From Anaspis maculata (lineage: Eukaryota > Arthropoda > Insecta > Coleoptera > Scraptiidae), in contig OX421964.1 of assembly GCA_949128115.1 (NCBI GenBank), positions 30,310,177-30,374,176 of the forward strand: a stretch of 64,000 nucleotides of DNA, read 5' to 3'. Below are positions 11,630 through 22,910 of the stretch, piece after piece (the stretch's first letter is position 1; each line of letters opens with the position of its first letter). A program made the translations under genes and the position numbers. Below the pieces are notes generated by a model, which had not been told where the DNA came from, ran no database searches, and was given only the letters and a program-made list of their open reading frames with translations.

Positions 11630-11985
11630 ATAGAAGTATGGATTTGCTGACGCCTCAATTGAAGGAACATCTGCTGTCCCTTATCCGCGTATTCTATCTG
11701 GTAATGACATTACTTGTCATCTCATCAAGGCCAAAACTCGAGTTGCTCCTTCAAATACTTTAACGATTCCCCGACTTGAGTTGAACGCCGCTGTTCTTCT
11801 TACTCGTCTTATCAGTGTACGTACGTGGGCACTCAAACTCCCCAAAGCCATAAAAATCGTTGGAGACCGCGACGCGCGGTTAAGACACACACCTTCACAA
11901 TTGGCGAAGGAACCGTGCAACGAGAACTTGCCGAAATATTCTCGAAGCCACTTGATCTTTCTGGACAGATGGATCCGTAAGAGAG
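11630..11985 (+). pseudogene. BEL/Pao pol fragment (second copy)
   Basis: Plus-strand frames read the ISGND/SSHLIKAKTRV-like strip and then LELNAAVLLTRLI (ending at about 11,812). This matches the minus-strand BEL/Pao relic at 6610-6440 base for base over most positions. At about 11,812 similarity to that copy stops abruptly. The following 11,855-11,985 (a stretch with KIVGD..LRHTPSQLAKEPCNENL) instead resembles 40,618-40,745 on the minus strand. It is a truncated, non-functional RNase H-region fragment. Confidence 0.7.
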
Positions 11986-11989
11986 GAAG

Positions 11990-13050
11990 CCGCGCGGATA
12001 GGCATAATGGGCCACAAGCACACTTTTCAGTCACTGGGGAAAATTGACGATTCACGTTGCGTTGCATCGTACCAACGTACGTTTCAACCCGAACAGAAAA
12101 TGTACACTGTATAGGATCACCGGATTACGCCAAGATCCAATTTCGCATCGCATGGAAAAAAATGCGTGTGCAGACAACTTTTGCGGATGATACACCTAAA
12201 ACCGCAGAAGCGAACGCAAGCAGTTTTCAGCGTTTTTTTTTTGTCATATTTACAAAATTTAATCCCGAATGTAAATCCTCCTCACTCGAGGATAATAAGA
12301 AGCGAAAAGCGATTATCCACGGTCTGCGAACTTCCATTATCGAAATATCCTGCCTGTCTGCATTCGGAAAGCTATACTACCACCACCACCACCACCACAC
12401 AACAGCCGCCCGCCCCACACAACAACTAGGTTTACTGGCGGAAGAAGCGCATCATCAGTTGTTCGGCGGCAGTGTGCTTCCTATCATAGATGAATAACCG
12501 AAATTGGGCTGTATGCGCGAAATCCATTACCGGGTCAAATGAACTACAAGCTACACCCGGACAATTATTACGGCGCGCTACCGGCGTGGCAATAATAATA
12601 TAGACTATTATCCTTGGAGAATAATCCGCGAGGATAATAGCTTTTGCCACTCTAACTTATGTGCCAGTCAACGGCGGTTATGGCAACGATTATGTGATTT
12701 TGACTAAACAAAGCGCCGAGATTTCAGGCCTTTTAGGCTGGAAGGAGAAAGGATCTATATTAATGATGTGCGAATATTGCCGTGCATGAAGTAAGGTCTA
12801 TATTGAAGGAATGGATATCATTTTCTTCGCTTCAGAAAATCTATAATCCTGGTCACCGGCACCACTTTCATTCAGTCTTAGACAGTGATGCACTGCACGT
12901 CTCTTCTTCTGTATGCCTCTTGTAGGCGGAGGCTAACATGGAGCATTCCCTGTAGTCAGAACTCAATAACGTCATTATTATCGATAATTCCTCCAGTTTC
13001 AAACCGTTTCCCTTGACATAACCGCTCAAATAGTCAAATCATGTGAAACA
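11990..13050. other. No gene recognised; CAC microsatellite
   Basis: A 146-codon open frame (12,057-12,497, plus) has no recognisable family and includes a His run produced by a (CAC)n tract at about 12,379-12,399, so I do not call it a gene. A small A/T-rich hairpin with GAGAATAATCCGCGAGGATAAT-like symmetry lies near 12,617-12,640. Confidence 0.35.
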
Positions 13051-13309
13051 CTGCGAAGCATACCGCATAATACGAGTCGGAAACACGCGGATGAAAAATC
13101 AATCAATGTTTTGGGATGGAGCGTGTGATATTCAAATTCACCAGATGCTTAGGAGGTGTCGCTAGAAGAGTAATTTATGCGTATGAACTTCAAGAGGTAT
13201 AGTATAAATCGTTTCAGATCTGTTTCACCGTCACTGACTCTCCACTTCCGAGACCGAGCGATGCACACCACTCGATGGTGTGCGTTCCGCGCTTCGAGAT
13301 GCTGCAATA

Positions 13310-14130
13310 GGCTATTTACATTTAGAAAACGCCACCTGGTGTAGAGCTTTGTACTTGATCGTAGAGGATATTTTTGAGAGGAACACATACTCCGACGTCT
13401 AGTAGCCTAGGTGAGCACTAGTGTATAACCGCAATACCCACATTATTGACAAGTAGAAATAATCTGAAAAAGGGTTTGCATTTGTGCCTCTTATTTCATG
13501 TTATGGTTAGCGTATTTAGCAGGATTGTAGTAGATCTAGCTCCAAAGGTGCGCAGCTGAAAGACTACGCCCCCAGCAATGCACTACATTGCGGTAAAAGA
13601 CAACGTTCACGTCCCCAACACAAAGGTAGCTACGGCGAGCTTATTAGAATGAAAAATGCGGATCTCCAGCTGAAGTTCAAGCAGAAAATTTTCAGAAAAA
13701 AGCGAGAAAAAAAGGTAGGTGGGGGTTGATTCTGCATCTGCACGGTCAGCCCGACGTGATTTTTTTCTTGGCTGGCAGGCTGGCTTTGTTGCAAGGCTGG
13801 TCGACGGGCTTGTGTGTTTCCCTCCGTGCGGATGTGACAAGAGTCTGTTGCTCTTCCTTGGGTGGAAACTATGGATGATTCAAAGAAAGGTCTGCGACGA
13901 CGCTGCTCATCAACATGGGGCCCAATAAAGAGCCTACGGGATCCCAAGGGTTCACAGGAACAAAAGTTTGCTTGTAGTGGACTGCACAAGACAGCAAAGT
14001 GACAGTTTTGAAATGCCACCAATTGACGTAACAGCCAACGTTACCTGCGGCAACTTACACTTCTTCTGACAATTAATTCCCTAAAACTTCCTCTACAAAA
14101 CGGCCATTTTCCCCAATAAAGTCAATCGCC
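13310..14130. mobile_element. 821-bp TIR element, copy 1 (TA-flanked)
   Basis: Begins GGCTATTTAC and ends GTCAATCGCC; the second copy at 46,769-47,588 begins GGCGATTTAC, so the TIRs are about 10 bp and imperfect. TA flanks both ends (13,308-13,309 and 14,131-14,132). The insertion interrupts family X copy A, whose two halves align with uninterrupted copy C (near 50,005-50,020) across the junction. Internal sequence includes CATACTCCGACGTCTAGTAG and GGCTGGCAGGC-rich parts, with short frames but no recognisable transposase. Probably a non-autonomous DNA transposon. Confidence 0.75.
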
Positions 14131-14885
14131 TAGACTCTCATGCACTATTGCTGTGGGCGAACCACTCGCATATTGTCGCCGCGTGTGGTGTACTCCACTC
14201 CGCCGGAATCCAATGTATTAATCGTCCGGGGCACGTGCTTATTGAATTAGAATTTCACATAGTCTGCGTTCGAATCTGAATGCAAATGCGCTAGAAAATA
14301 TCCAATCGCAAATGCTAATAAATAGTAGGGCGTATAATGTTTTGTTCCTCGTTCAATCTTCGATGTCCGGATTCCGAAATATTGCGTGCTGCTATACTGT
14401 TGCGGCAGACGTCATCTGAGAAAGCCAATTACCGTAGTATTGTTCAGTTGTTCACTTCCACCGCGTGGAAGTTTGGCCCGCCGTCGAATCTATTCCCATC
14501 CGTGTCGCGGTATTATTGAATAATAATATGCGATTTGCCCGGTCTACATCAAGCTTTCGTTATAGGGAGCCGCGCGCTCTCAACAGTTAAATTTCGCACC
14601 GTTGCACACTACACTTTTGCTCATGGCGCCAGGATTTCATGTGGAACGTTGAGAGACGGCTTTTACCAGGGAGACTGAAGCTGGAGCAAGAACCTAGGGA
14701 CTGTGACCATCGCCGAGAGACCGAAGGGCTTTCTAGGTGCGTCATTTTCTAACGAAGGGTATCGTGAAGCTGTGTCCGGGGTTTGGAAGCCAGCTGATAC
14801 ACACCGTGGTCTTCGCAAAGAGGAGTCCGCCTCGAGGACTCGCATTTTATCACCATGAGCTGAGTAGAAGAGGCTTTATCCCTGC

Positions 14886-15072
14886 TAGTGAGTGCTGTCC
14901 GCCTTGGCCGAGACTTTACCTCTTCGGGTGAGTTCTGTCCGCTTTGGCCAAGACTTGACCCTGCGGGTGCATGCTGTCCTCTCACGGATGAGACTTTACC
15001 CCCTCGGGCGAGTTCTGCCCTCTGTTGTGGTGAGTCTTTACCCCTTTGGGTGAGTTGTGACCTCCTTTAGCT
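14886..15072. repeat. Tandem repeat, about 45-bp unit, about 4 copies (copy A specific)
   Basis: The unit resembles GAGACTTTACCCCTTCGGG TGAGTTCTGTCCGCTTTGGCC and recurs with drift at about 14,893, 14,930, 14,975 and 15,020. It sits at the position in family X where copies B and C carry unrelated tandem repeats. Confidence 0.7.
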
Positions 15073-16389
15073 GTGCAGCTGTGCTGTACCTTCGGATGAG
15101 ATGTGGGAAATCGAGAGGTGATCGCCTTGGAGTGCAGGACCAGTGGTTTGTGGGGTGGGCAGACAGCCTACGATTGAGATTTTGCGATATCTAAGAGAGC
15201 CACGATCGACACGAGGTTAGACTCCAACCTCTCACTAGGTGGTATCAGCAGCCCAGGGGTTGCAGTTGGAACTTCGACGGAGTTTTCGGCGACTCTTCTG
15301 AATACGCGCTGCTAAATTTTGAGGATCGTGAAATGAATGATGAATGGAAAAAGCTAAAATTGCGTTTGCTGAAATTAGGGTCGGACCTTTCCGTAGAGTC
15401 GCAATGGTGATTGATAATCGGTTTGGGACAACGACCTCCCCTCCCCCTGCGTTGGAACTAATAACTTTGTTTAAGCATGTCACTACAGTTATTCAGATTT
15501 CCATGTGAGTTGGATTATCAAATACAAGAGAATTATTATTATTGACGAATGTTATGGAGAGGAGTTCCACCTAGAGGAATGTCCGGTTGGTTATCGCGTA
15601 GCTGATGAATTTGTTGCAGTATTCACCTGAAGTTGATGAAGATTTTTCAATCGTGAAACGGAAACCGGGAGCTTCAAGTGTAATTCAAGGTGAAAAATAG
15701 GTCTAGTTCTTCACAAAGACACAGGCTATATCCAATCCCTTGCAAAACGGGCTTTAAAGATTACCAGAGCCTAAAAAGAGCACTGCAGAAAAAATAGTCC
15801 AGATAAAGGAGACGCAGCCTTTGGCAAGAAGTTCATAATAGGAGGAGCCCCGCACACACCGCCCCACGAACTTGGATTGTGGAGGGGAAACAACACAAAA
15901 AAAAAGTTCCCACCACTCGCAACATTTACTCACTCTTTTTTCGGTGTCTAGACGCTGGACCTAAACCTAACATAACACCAACTTAAATGTTGAATCTGAT
16001 GAAGTCACGATAAGAATTTCGAACCACGCTCCCAAACGAAGTTTCAATGTTGGTCAAGATGTAGAATCAGGTGTTTACCGGAGTATTGATGTGTGACGGC
16101 TTTGAAATAATTATTAGGGGGAACTTATCTTTTAGGGAACACTTTATGAGACTTAGTTATCCTAGTTACCAGCATTGGGGTAGGGTCAGGTATAGAAATA
16201 AGCCTTTATTCAAACACTTTGACATGTATATAGAAGTCAGTACAATGCTTTTATGTTACAACTAATTTCTGTGTCTTACTGCGTTTAAACTAGAGGTTAA
16301 GTCGATCTCAACAGTAGGTAATGGGGCACTTGAGACTGGGAACCAGTTACCCGGGGCACTTGAGACCGAAAATTTGAAATGCAAATTAC

Positions 16390-16575
16390 CTGATATTTGA
16401 ATATTTTTACACTAACTTTTGACATACTTTTGATAGCGACTTTTGACGTCATTTTGACAGTGACTTTTGACGTTTTTTTTTGACAGTTTTTCAAGTATTT
16501 TTTAAAGTGACTTTTTTGACGTGCTTTTTGAAAGTGACTTTTTGATGTACTTTTGACGTACTTTTGACAGTGACA
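16390..16575. repeat. Degenerate TGACTTTTGACG tandem repeat
   Basis: ACTTTTGACATACTTTTGATAGCGACTTTTGACGTCATTTTGACAGTGACTTTTGACG-like units (shown here only in pieces: ACTTTTGACRT and GTGACTTTTGACG) recur roughly every 12-25 bp. The minus-strand open frame across it is a low-complexity Lys/Ser/Val string created by the repeat. It lies just beyond the 3' side of the polymerase gene. Confidence 0.6.
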
Positions 16576-16859
16576 TTTGTAGCTCTAACTCGGATATATA
16601 GTGACTTTCTGCAACCATATGGTTTAGGACAGCTGTGTGTAGGAAAAAAATAAACAGTTGAGTACAGATAATTATTTATTCATCAAATACAACATTCAGG
16701 CATCAGCGATAGGGCTGTGCAACGAGGATCATCTAGTATCAACAGTTTTAAAGACTTAAAAGTTATATGGTACATGATATTCACTGTAAATATATTATCT
16801 ATAAGAAAGTATGATGTGAATCAGATTACAATAGTTCTGATCAATACCAGTACTCTTTA

Positions 16860-18046
16860 TCACTGACACAGTTTTTTGTAGCCATAGGGATACGAATTAT
16901 CTTCTTCGAATTTTCTCTTATTACTGGTTGGTTTATATACTTTTTCTTCCAGTCTCGTAACAACGTGATGTTCAGCAGTTCTTCTTATATTCGTATCACG
17001 AATTAAAATGAATTCTTCTGGATCTTCACCCAGTATCAGTTCCTTCATCGATTCATAGCTGATTAATTTCGAGTTCTTGTGATTCAGTTGTATACCCTTG
17101 ATTTTACAGACAGTATCAGATCGATCATCGCGGGTGGGAAACACTTTGAAAAAGTAACTTTTTGGGCCACCACAGACAAACTCGGTGATGTATGCATCGG
17201 GACCAAATTCTTTAAGCTCGTTTGTCATATCTCCAATGTACTCACCCGTTGGTGGTTCATACTCTCCCTCACAATTAGAAACGTAGATTATTGAATCAGT
17301 ATCATAATATAAAACTCGATCTTCTAGCTTTTCCAGATAAGAATATAATTTAAGCCGCGCTTGTGCAGTGGTGAAGGCAGCGATACAGACGTTTACTGTG
17401 GCTAGAGTAGTGACAATTTCCTCTTTATATACCCAACTCACTACCAGTGTATTTTCGTTGATTGCCAAAATGTGGTTCACATTGACAGCAGGGTCTGACA
17501 ATATTTCATAAAATTTCGAAGGTTTGTTCACAACAGATGTTCTGGGCTGGTTTTCACGCTGACCGAATTTACCCCAGAAGGAGTTCAAAATTAATTTAGC
17601 TAGTGTCCTTAACCCCGGATTTTTCACGATTTTACTATGCTCCAACTGTATATTCTCTATGGCAAGAAAATTATTTATATATGCTTCTTTCTGTGAGGGA
17701 GTGGTGCAATCTACAGGCCAACCGGAAGCCTCCTGTTTTATTTTTGAAAATGCATTCATCATATCAGCAAACAGACCATCTGTCTCTGCATCAAGCTGTA
17801 CGATAGTGTAAGACCAAATTTCATGGATTTCGAGCAAGCGATATCCTTTCTCTAGAGCCTTAACCACTTCCTCAATTACCCATGTACCTGTTAGTGCACG
17901 TCCACTCTCATCATGACTACACAGGCCCTGATTGAGTTCATGACCACATGACTGACATAATACAAACATCAGTTTGTCGTTCATTTTAACAAGCAGTACC
18001 GGATGGTAGAGGTTTCGAGAAGGTAAAATTCTGCACTTAATCAGAC
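16860..18046 (-). pseudogene. polB: Polinton-type DNA polymerase B, C-terminal segment (palm and thumb)
   Basis: This is the 3' part of a protein-primed family B DNA polymerase gene. It would synthesise the linear element DNA of a Polinton/Maverick transposon. An open stretch of 374 codons follows the ATG at 17,984, but the frame continues upstream to the insertion at 18,047, so that ATG is internal. Motif B reads LAKLILNSFWGKFGQ at about codons 127-141 counted from that ATG. Motif C reads YYDTDSIIY near codon 224, with both catalytic Asp residues. A later KIKGIQL suits the thumb entry. The stop is at 16,860-16,862. This segment has no stop or frameshift. It is separated from the middle segment by the 6.77-kb hAT-like element, and the two sides are in the same reading frame once one target-duplication copy is dropped. 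Other Polinton genes (integrase, ATPase, capsid, protease) are not seen. Confidence 0.88.
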
Positions 18047-19486
18047 CACCTGTTTAGTGTTGCCGTCTAGAGTTAGACTTTCTAGACTCTTGTCTTGAAA
18101 AGACGTCAAGACTTAGACAAGACCTCTAGAAACTCTTGTCTTGATATTTCTAGACAAGACAAGAGTGGGGCTGTCAAGATCAAGAGTCTTGATTAGACTC
18201 TTGAAAATAAAAATGAAAAAAATCAGATATATTTTTCTCTCTCTCTGATGCTTTTTATTGTCTACTGAATGTGTGATCTGCTTGGAGATTTTTCACAGAA
18301 TTTATTGACAACATAAAATAACATCAATAAGGGTGAAAGGTACATTATACAGGCTGTTTGAAAACTTTGGGGTAGAAGATCGAACCGCAGTTACGGAACT
18401 GCTTCAAAAGTATCAGACAAAAATTGTTGGAAAAAATTTAGGGTTCTCATTTTTTTGAATATAAAGGGTCAAAAGGTGGTACTTCGATCCTAATCCAGGC
18501 CCTAGCAGTACTTCTGTAGGAAAAACGATGTAATCAAAATTTTCTTTTTGGAATCGTTAGAGGATCATCCCAGGACAAATAATCACTCGGGTGCTTTCGC
18601 GATTTCTGGTACATTTTCCAGCAATATCGCATCAAAGTTGGCGGCTGGTCAATTCTTCAGTTCGCTGATATTTCTTGGAGTTTTTGCGATTTTTTTCAAA
18701 TAAAAGTACTAATCCACCCAAAAAAAACTATTCCGGATCGAATGGTGCTGTCAGATTTTGAGTACTTACGTTATACCGGGTGAAAAAAAAATAAAACGAG
18801 TTTTATAATTTTTTTCCAACTTTTTAGTTTCTTGGCCGATTTACACAAACTTTATGTCAAAAGCTCGCTGACTAAATCGTCTACTCAAATCAATTGTCAA
18901 TATAGCCAAATTATCAAAAATCAAAATGGCGGCGGCGAACCCAAATAAAAATGTGTCGTATTTCGAGATTTTTTTTTGATTTCTTAACTTCGTAAAGAAC
19001 GACACTGATGGTGGATTCTGGAAGATTCAGCTTTCTTCTGCAATTTGGGACTAGATTTACTTGATTCGCACATTCCACTGTGAAAATATAGTGAATTAAA
19101 GGAAGGTCCACTTGTAATTTTTTCCAAATTCACAATAAACCAGCAGTTTAAAAACCTCCCGCGAATCCTTATTTCTGGAGCAATTTCTACACACTTGGTA
19201 GTGATCGTAAGCTGTGTGCATAGGCTACAAATACCGTGTTGGTGCGTGGCCGAAGTTTCGAAATTTTGGATGATAGATGACGTAAATGGTGGAGGTGCGC
19301 ATGTCAAATATCGAATATTCTACTTTTTGTTCTCACATGTTCTGAACGAAATTTCTATAAATGGTTGGCTTGATGGTCAGCTGGATAAACACGCAACGAG
19401 AGTCAAATGTTGAAAGATTCGAAATGTGAGATTTTCAAATAGACGACTTTACTTCTTTGGAGAAAATAAAACGGTTCTATCCGTTG

Positions 19487-21144
19487 GTCTAGGAATTTTA
19501 GCTGTTAAAATCGCAAATAGCGAACAAAAATGAAAGCCAGCCGGATTTTTGTATATAAGCTCAGTTAAGCATGTAGTTTAACATAGTCAAAGTTCTCAAG
19601 AATCCGGTGTGAGCTTCGGCCGTTGTGGCCTCGAGAAGAACTTGAGGATCAGTTTTTCGCGTATATCTCGTGAACAATGGCACTTGGGAAGAACGTGCTT
19701 GAGAAGAAATTGTTGAAAATTGTATTGTCTATAAGAAAGGTCCTCACACGTTTCATCGTCAGTCCACTCTTTCTTCGTCAAAACACAAGAAAATTAAAAT
19801 AATCCAGATGCTCGATGCTGAAGACTGTATGGACCTTGAGTTTTATAATGGCGAAGTGCCACCTCGTAGAGGTGTTGGTTGCTCCACTATTTCTTGATTG
19901 AAACTTGAAGCCATCAATACGAACTATGCCGGCGGCATATACAGGGTGAAATAAAAATAAAAAGTTGAACATTTGTTCCTCAAGAACCAGAATAGGTGAA
20001 GACATGTAAATCGCCATAAATAATTCTGATTTCATGGTCATGAAGTCGTCGTAAACTTGAATCAGATATCTTGAGCCGTTCTTGAAATATCTGCAAAAGA
20101 CTGAAGTTGTTACCGAAAAAAATAATTTTTTCGTCTACTCATCAGAAAAAAAGTTGACTGTGTTTTTTCTTGAAGTTGTTGGCCTAGAAAGTGTTTTTCA
20201 CTATGATTTCATTTTAAATGTAATTTATCATTGTTTTGATTCAAAACACCAAGTCTCGATTCAATATCTGAAGAGTTACTGATAGACGGAAAACTAGTTC
20301 TTTTTCGTAACGACTTCAGTCTTCTGAAGATATGTCAGAAACGGCTCAACATATTTGATCCAAGTTTACGACGACTTCATGACCATGAAATTAGAAATAT
20401 TTTTGGCGGTTTATATGTCTTCACCTATTTTGGTTCTTGAGGTACATTTCTTCAACTTCTTATTTCTAAACAAGACAACAAACACGCGAATATAAATAAA
20501 TATTGCGCCTCTTAGGGCCATATAGCGGGCACCTCGCATTTTTATGAAACAAAGCTCTCCGACCACCACAACACCAGACGATCGAACCGAACAACTGCAC
20601 AGACACGTGTTTCGCCCCTACTGGGGGCTCATATTTCTTATTTCTATCTTCTTATTTCTTATTTCTTCTTATTTCTATTTCACCCTGTATATGCCGCCGG
20701 CCCAGTTGGTATTGATGGCAAATAGTTACAGTCAAAACAGAATAGATCGAACAACACCTCTACCAAGTGGCACCCCGCCATCATAAAACTCAAGGTCCAT
20801 ACAGTCTTCAGCATCGAGCATCTGGATTATTTTGATTTTCTTGTGTTTTGACGAAAAAAGAGTGGACTGACGATGGAACGTCTAAGGACCTTTCTTATAG
20901 ACAATAAAATTTTCAACAATTTCTTCTCAAGCACGTTCTTCCCAAGTGCCATTGTTCACGAGATATACGCGAAAAACTGATCCTCAAGTTCTTCTCGAGG
21001 CCACAACGGCCGAAGCTCACACCGGATTCTTGAGAACTTTGACTATGTTAAACTACATGCTTCACTGAGCTCATATACAAAAATCCGGCTGGCTTTCATT
21101 TTTGTTAGCTATTTGCGATTTTTGCAGCTAAAATTCCTGGACCA
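19487..21144. repeat. Inner foldback, copy 1 of the 1.4-kb family
   Basis: Begins TCTAGGAATTTTAGC and ends GCTAAAATTCCTGGACCA. Each arm holds the landmark series GAATCCGGTGTGAGC, GGCCGTTGTGGCCTCGAG, CAGATGCTCGATGCTGAAGA and GCCGGCGGCATATACAGGGTG (19,928-19,948), mirrored at 20,681-21,030. The solo copy at 37,057-38,488 contains the same series in the same order. Confidence 0.75.
20477..20665. repeat. Insertion in the right foldback arm with TTCTTATTTC repeats
   Basis: This interval has no counterpart in the left arm (near 19,960) or in the solo copy at 38,030-38,045. It contains GTGTTTCGCCCCTACTGGGG and ends in several TTCTTATTTC units (about 20,628-20,680). The CATATTTCTTATTTCT wording suggests the simple repeat arose by slippage of arm sequence or came with the insert. 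Type not identified. Confidence 0.45.
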
Positions 21145-22184
21145 ACGGATAGAACCGTTTTATTTTCTCCAAAGAAGTAAAGTCGTCTATTTGAAAATTT
21201 CACATTTCGACTCTTTCAACATTTGACTCTCGTTGTGTGTTCATCCAGCTGACCATTAAGCCAACCATTTATAGAAATTTCGTTCAGAACATGTGAGAAC
21301 AAAAAGTAGAATATTCGATATTTGACATGCGCACCTCCACCATTTACGTCATCTATCATCCAAAATTTCGAAACTTCGGCCACGCACCAACACGGTATTT
21401 GTAGCCTATGCACACAGCTTACGATCACTACCAAGTGTGTAGAAATTGCTTCAGAAATAAGGATTCGCGGGAGGTTTTTAAACTGCTGGTTTATTGTGAA
21501 TTTGGAAAAAATTACAAGTGGACCTTCCTTTAATTCACTATATATTCACAGTGGAATGTGCGAATCAAATAAATCTAGTCCCAAATTGCAGATGAAAGCT
21601 GAATCTTCCAGAATCCACCATCAGTGTCGTTCTTCACGAAGTTAAGAGATCAAAAAAAATTCTCGAAATACGACACATTTTTATTTGGGTTCGCCGCCGC
21701 CATCTTGATTTTTGATAATTTGGCTATATTGACAATGGATTTGAGTAGACGATTTAGTCAGCGAGCTTTTGACATAAAGTTTGTGTAAATCGGCCAAGAA
21801 ACTAAAAAGTTGGAAAAAAATTATAAAACTCGTTTTATTTTTTTTTTCACCCGGTATAACGTAAGTACTCAAAATCTGACAGCATCATTCGATCCGGAAT
21901 AGTTTTTTGGGTAGATTAGTACTTTTATTTGAAAAAAATCGCGAAAACTCCAAGAAATATCAGCGAACTGAAGAATTGACCAGCCGCCAACTTTGATGCG
22001 ATATTGCTGGAAAATGTACCAGAAATCGCGAAAGCACCCGAGTGATTATTTGTCCTGGGATGATCCTCTAACTATTCCAAAAAGAAAATTTTGATTACAT
22101 CGTTTTTCCTGCAGAAGTACTGCTACTATCCCCTCTATTTTCGTTATTTCGAAAGATTTTAGTGAACTGTTCTCAACAGACCAC

Positions 22185-22445
22185 AATGTAATGTTTTTGA
22201 ACCTTTGAATGTGTTTCGTAATTTTATTGACTATACAGGGTGAGTCGTGAATCCTGAAAATCCAGTTTTCTTGAAAAATGCATGCAGAAAATTTCATATG
22301 AGAACCATTTGTTCATTACCTCTAGAACCTTTCACGGCCATTTTCGAGGAAAAATAGATTTTTACGATTCATGACTCACCCTGTACGCTAACTGAAACTA
22401 CAAGACATATTCAAAGGTTCAAAAAATTTGCTTTTTGGTCTGATG
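22185..22445. repeat. Small palindromic MITE with TACAGGGTG ends inside the right arm
   Basis: The core starts TATACAGGGTGAGTCGTGAA (22,233) and ends CATGACTCACCCTGTAC (22,385). Outside it a second inverted pair, TTTTTGAACCTTTGAATGTG near 22,190-22,210 against CATATTCAAAGGTTCAAAAA near 22,400-22,425, forms a wider palindrome. The left arm of the enclosing foldback lacks it near 18,490, so it arrived after the foldback formed. Confidence 0.65.
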
Positions 22446-22910
22446 GTGAGAGTTTCCTAAAATCGTGAAAAAAAGGAGAGTAGAAGGGGTCAAAGGACCA
22501 CCTTTTGACTCTCCATATTTCCAAAAATAAATATCATGTTTTTTTTTCAACATTTTTCCGGCACTTTTGGGGCATTTCCTCATCTGCGACTCAATTTTTT
22601 ACCTCAAGTTTGCAAACACCCTGTATATTCACATGACATCTCCTTCAGACTCTGTATGTCTCTACTGTTTTTTTTCCGGTTCTCATGCGAAAGTTTCCTC
22701 CAAGTAAATTTTCAAGGGCTGCTTCAACATCTTCATTTCTACTTCTCAAAAAAATAGCTGCGCCTTCTCCGATAACAATTTTCGAGAAATAAGGTCGCTC
22801 AATAAGGCTTCTAAGAAGATTTTTGGTCAATAGCTGTGAAACAAAGTGTTTCTCGCCAATAGAAGGAAAATGATTCAGACAACATGCTGCAGCCAGATAT
22901 CATTTCAATG

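Larger units (their letters stand above)
13050..16312 (+). repeat. Family X copy A (unclassified 2.4-kb dispersed repeat)
   Basis: Colinear with 49,780-54,555 (copy C) and mostly with 41,745-43,925 (copy B). Shared blocks, in order: AACACGCGGAxGAAAAATCA; AGAGGTATAGTATAAA (TATA-like, near 13,193); CCAGGGAGACTGAAGCTGGAGC (about 14,665); GCCACGATCGACACG (15,197); CTTTCCGTAGAGTCGCAA (15,387); GAATTTCGAACCACGCTCCC (about 16,015); and CTAGAGGTTAAGTCGAT near 16,290. After removing the 821-bp insertion, length is about 2.4 kb, equal to copy C after removing its own insertion. No transposase, reverse transcriptase or TIR is recognisable. A short segment near 15,510-15,600 is similar at codon level to copy C (see findings). 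Ends are not resolved by a target duplication. Confidence 0.7.
18349..22627. mobile_element. 4.3-kb composite foldback element (TACAGGSTG ends)
   Basis: Left end TATACAGGCTGTTTGAAAAC (from 18,347) mirrors right end TTTGCAAACACCCTGTATA (to about 22,627). The arms match throughout: for example 18,984-19,307 on the minus strand and 21,322-21,645 on the plus strand would encode the same 107-codon string with five differences. The symmetry centre is near 20,230. The right arm carries two extra insertions absent from the left (20,477-20,665 and about 22,134-22,480). The inner 1.66 kb (19,487-21,144) also exists alone at 37,057-38,488, so the structure is a foldback built around, or enlarged from, a smaller foldback. 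Confidence 0.8.

Noticed and set aside
12057..12497. 146-codon plus-strand frame
   Set aside because: No family similarity; the His run comes from a CAC microsatellite, and the region borders a decayed BEL fragment.
13050..16312. Family X as a solo LTR (5'-TG..CA-3' with a TATA-like box)
   Set aside because: Copies A and C lack matching short target duplications at the putative TG and CA ends, and the length of 2.4 kb would be extreme.
16297..16494. 65-codon Lys/Ser/Val-rich minus-strand frame
   Set aside because: It is the translation of the TGACTTTTGACG simple repeat.
17079..17806. Plus-strand frames opposite the polymerase
   Set aside because: Shadow frames of the real minus-strand coding sequence.
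18984..21645. Two near-identical 107-codon frames in opposite orientation (18,984-19,307 minus; 21,322-21,645 plus)
   Set aside because: They are the two arms of one foldback, so similarity is structural. The composition does not look like a conserved protein and no family is recognised.
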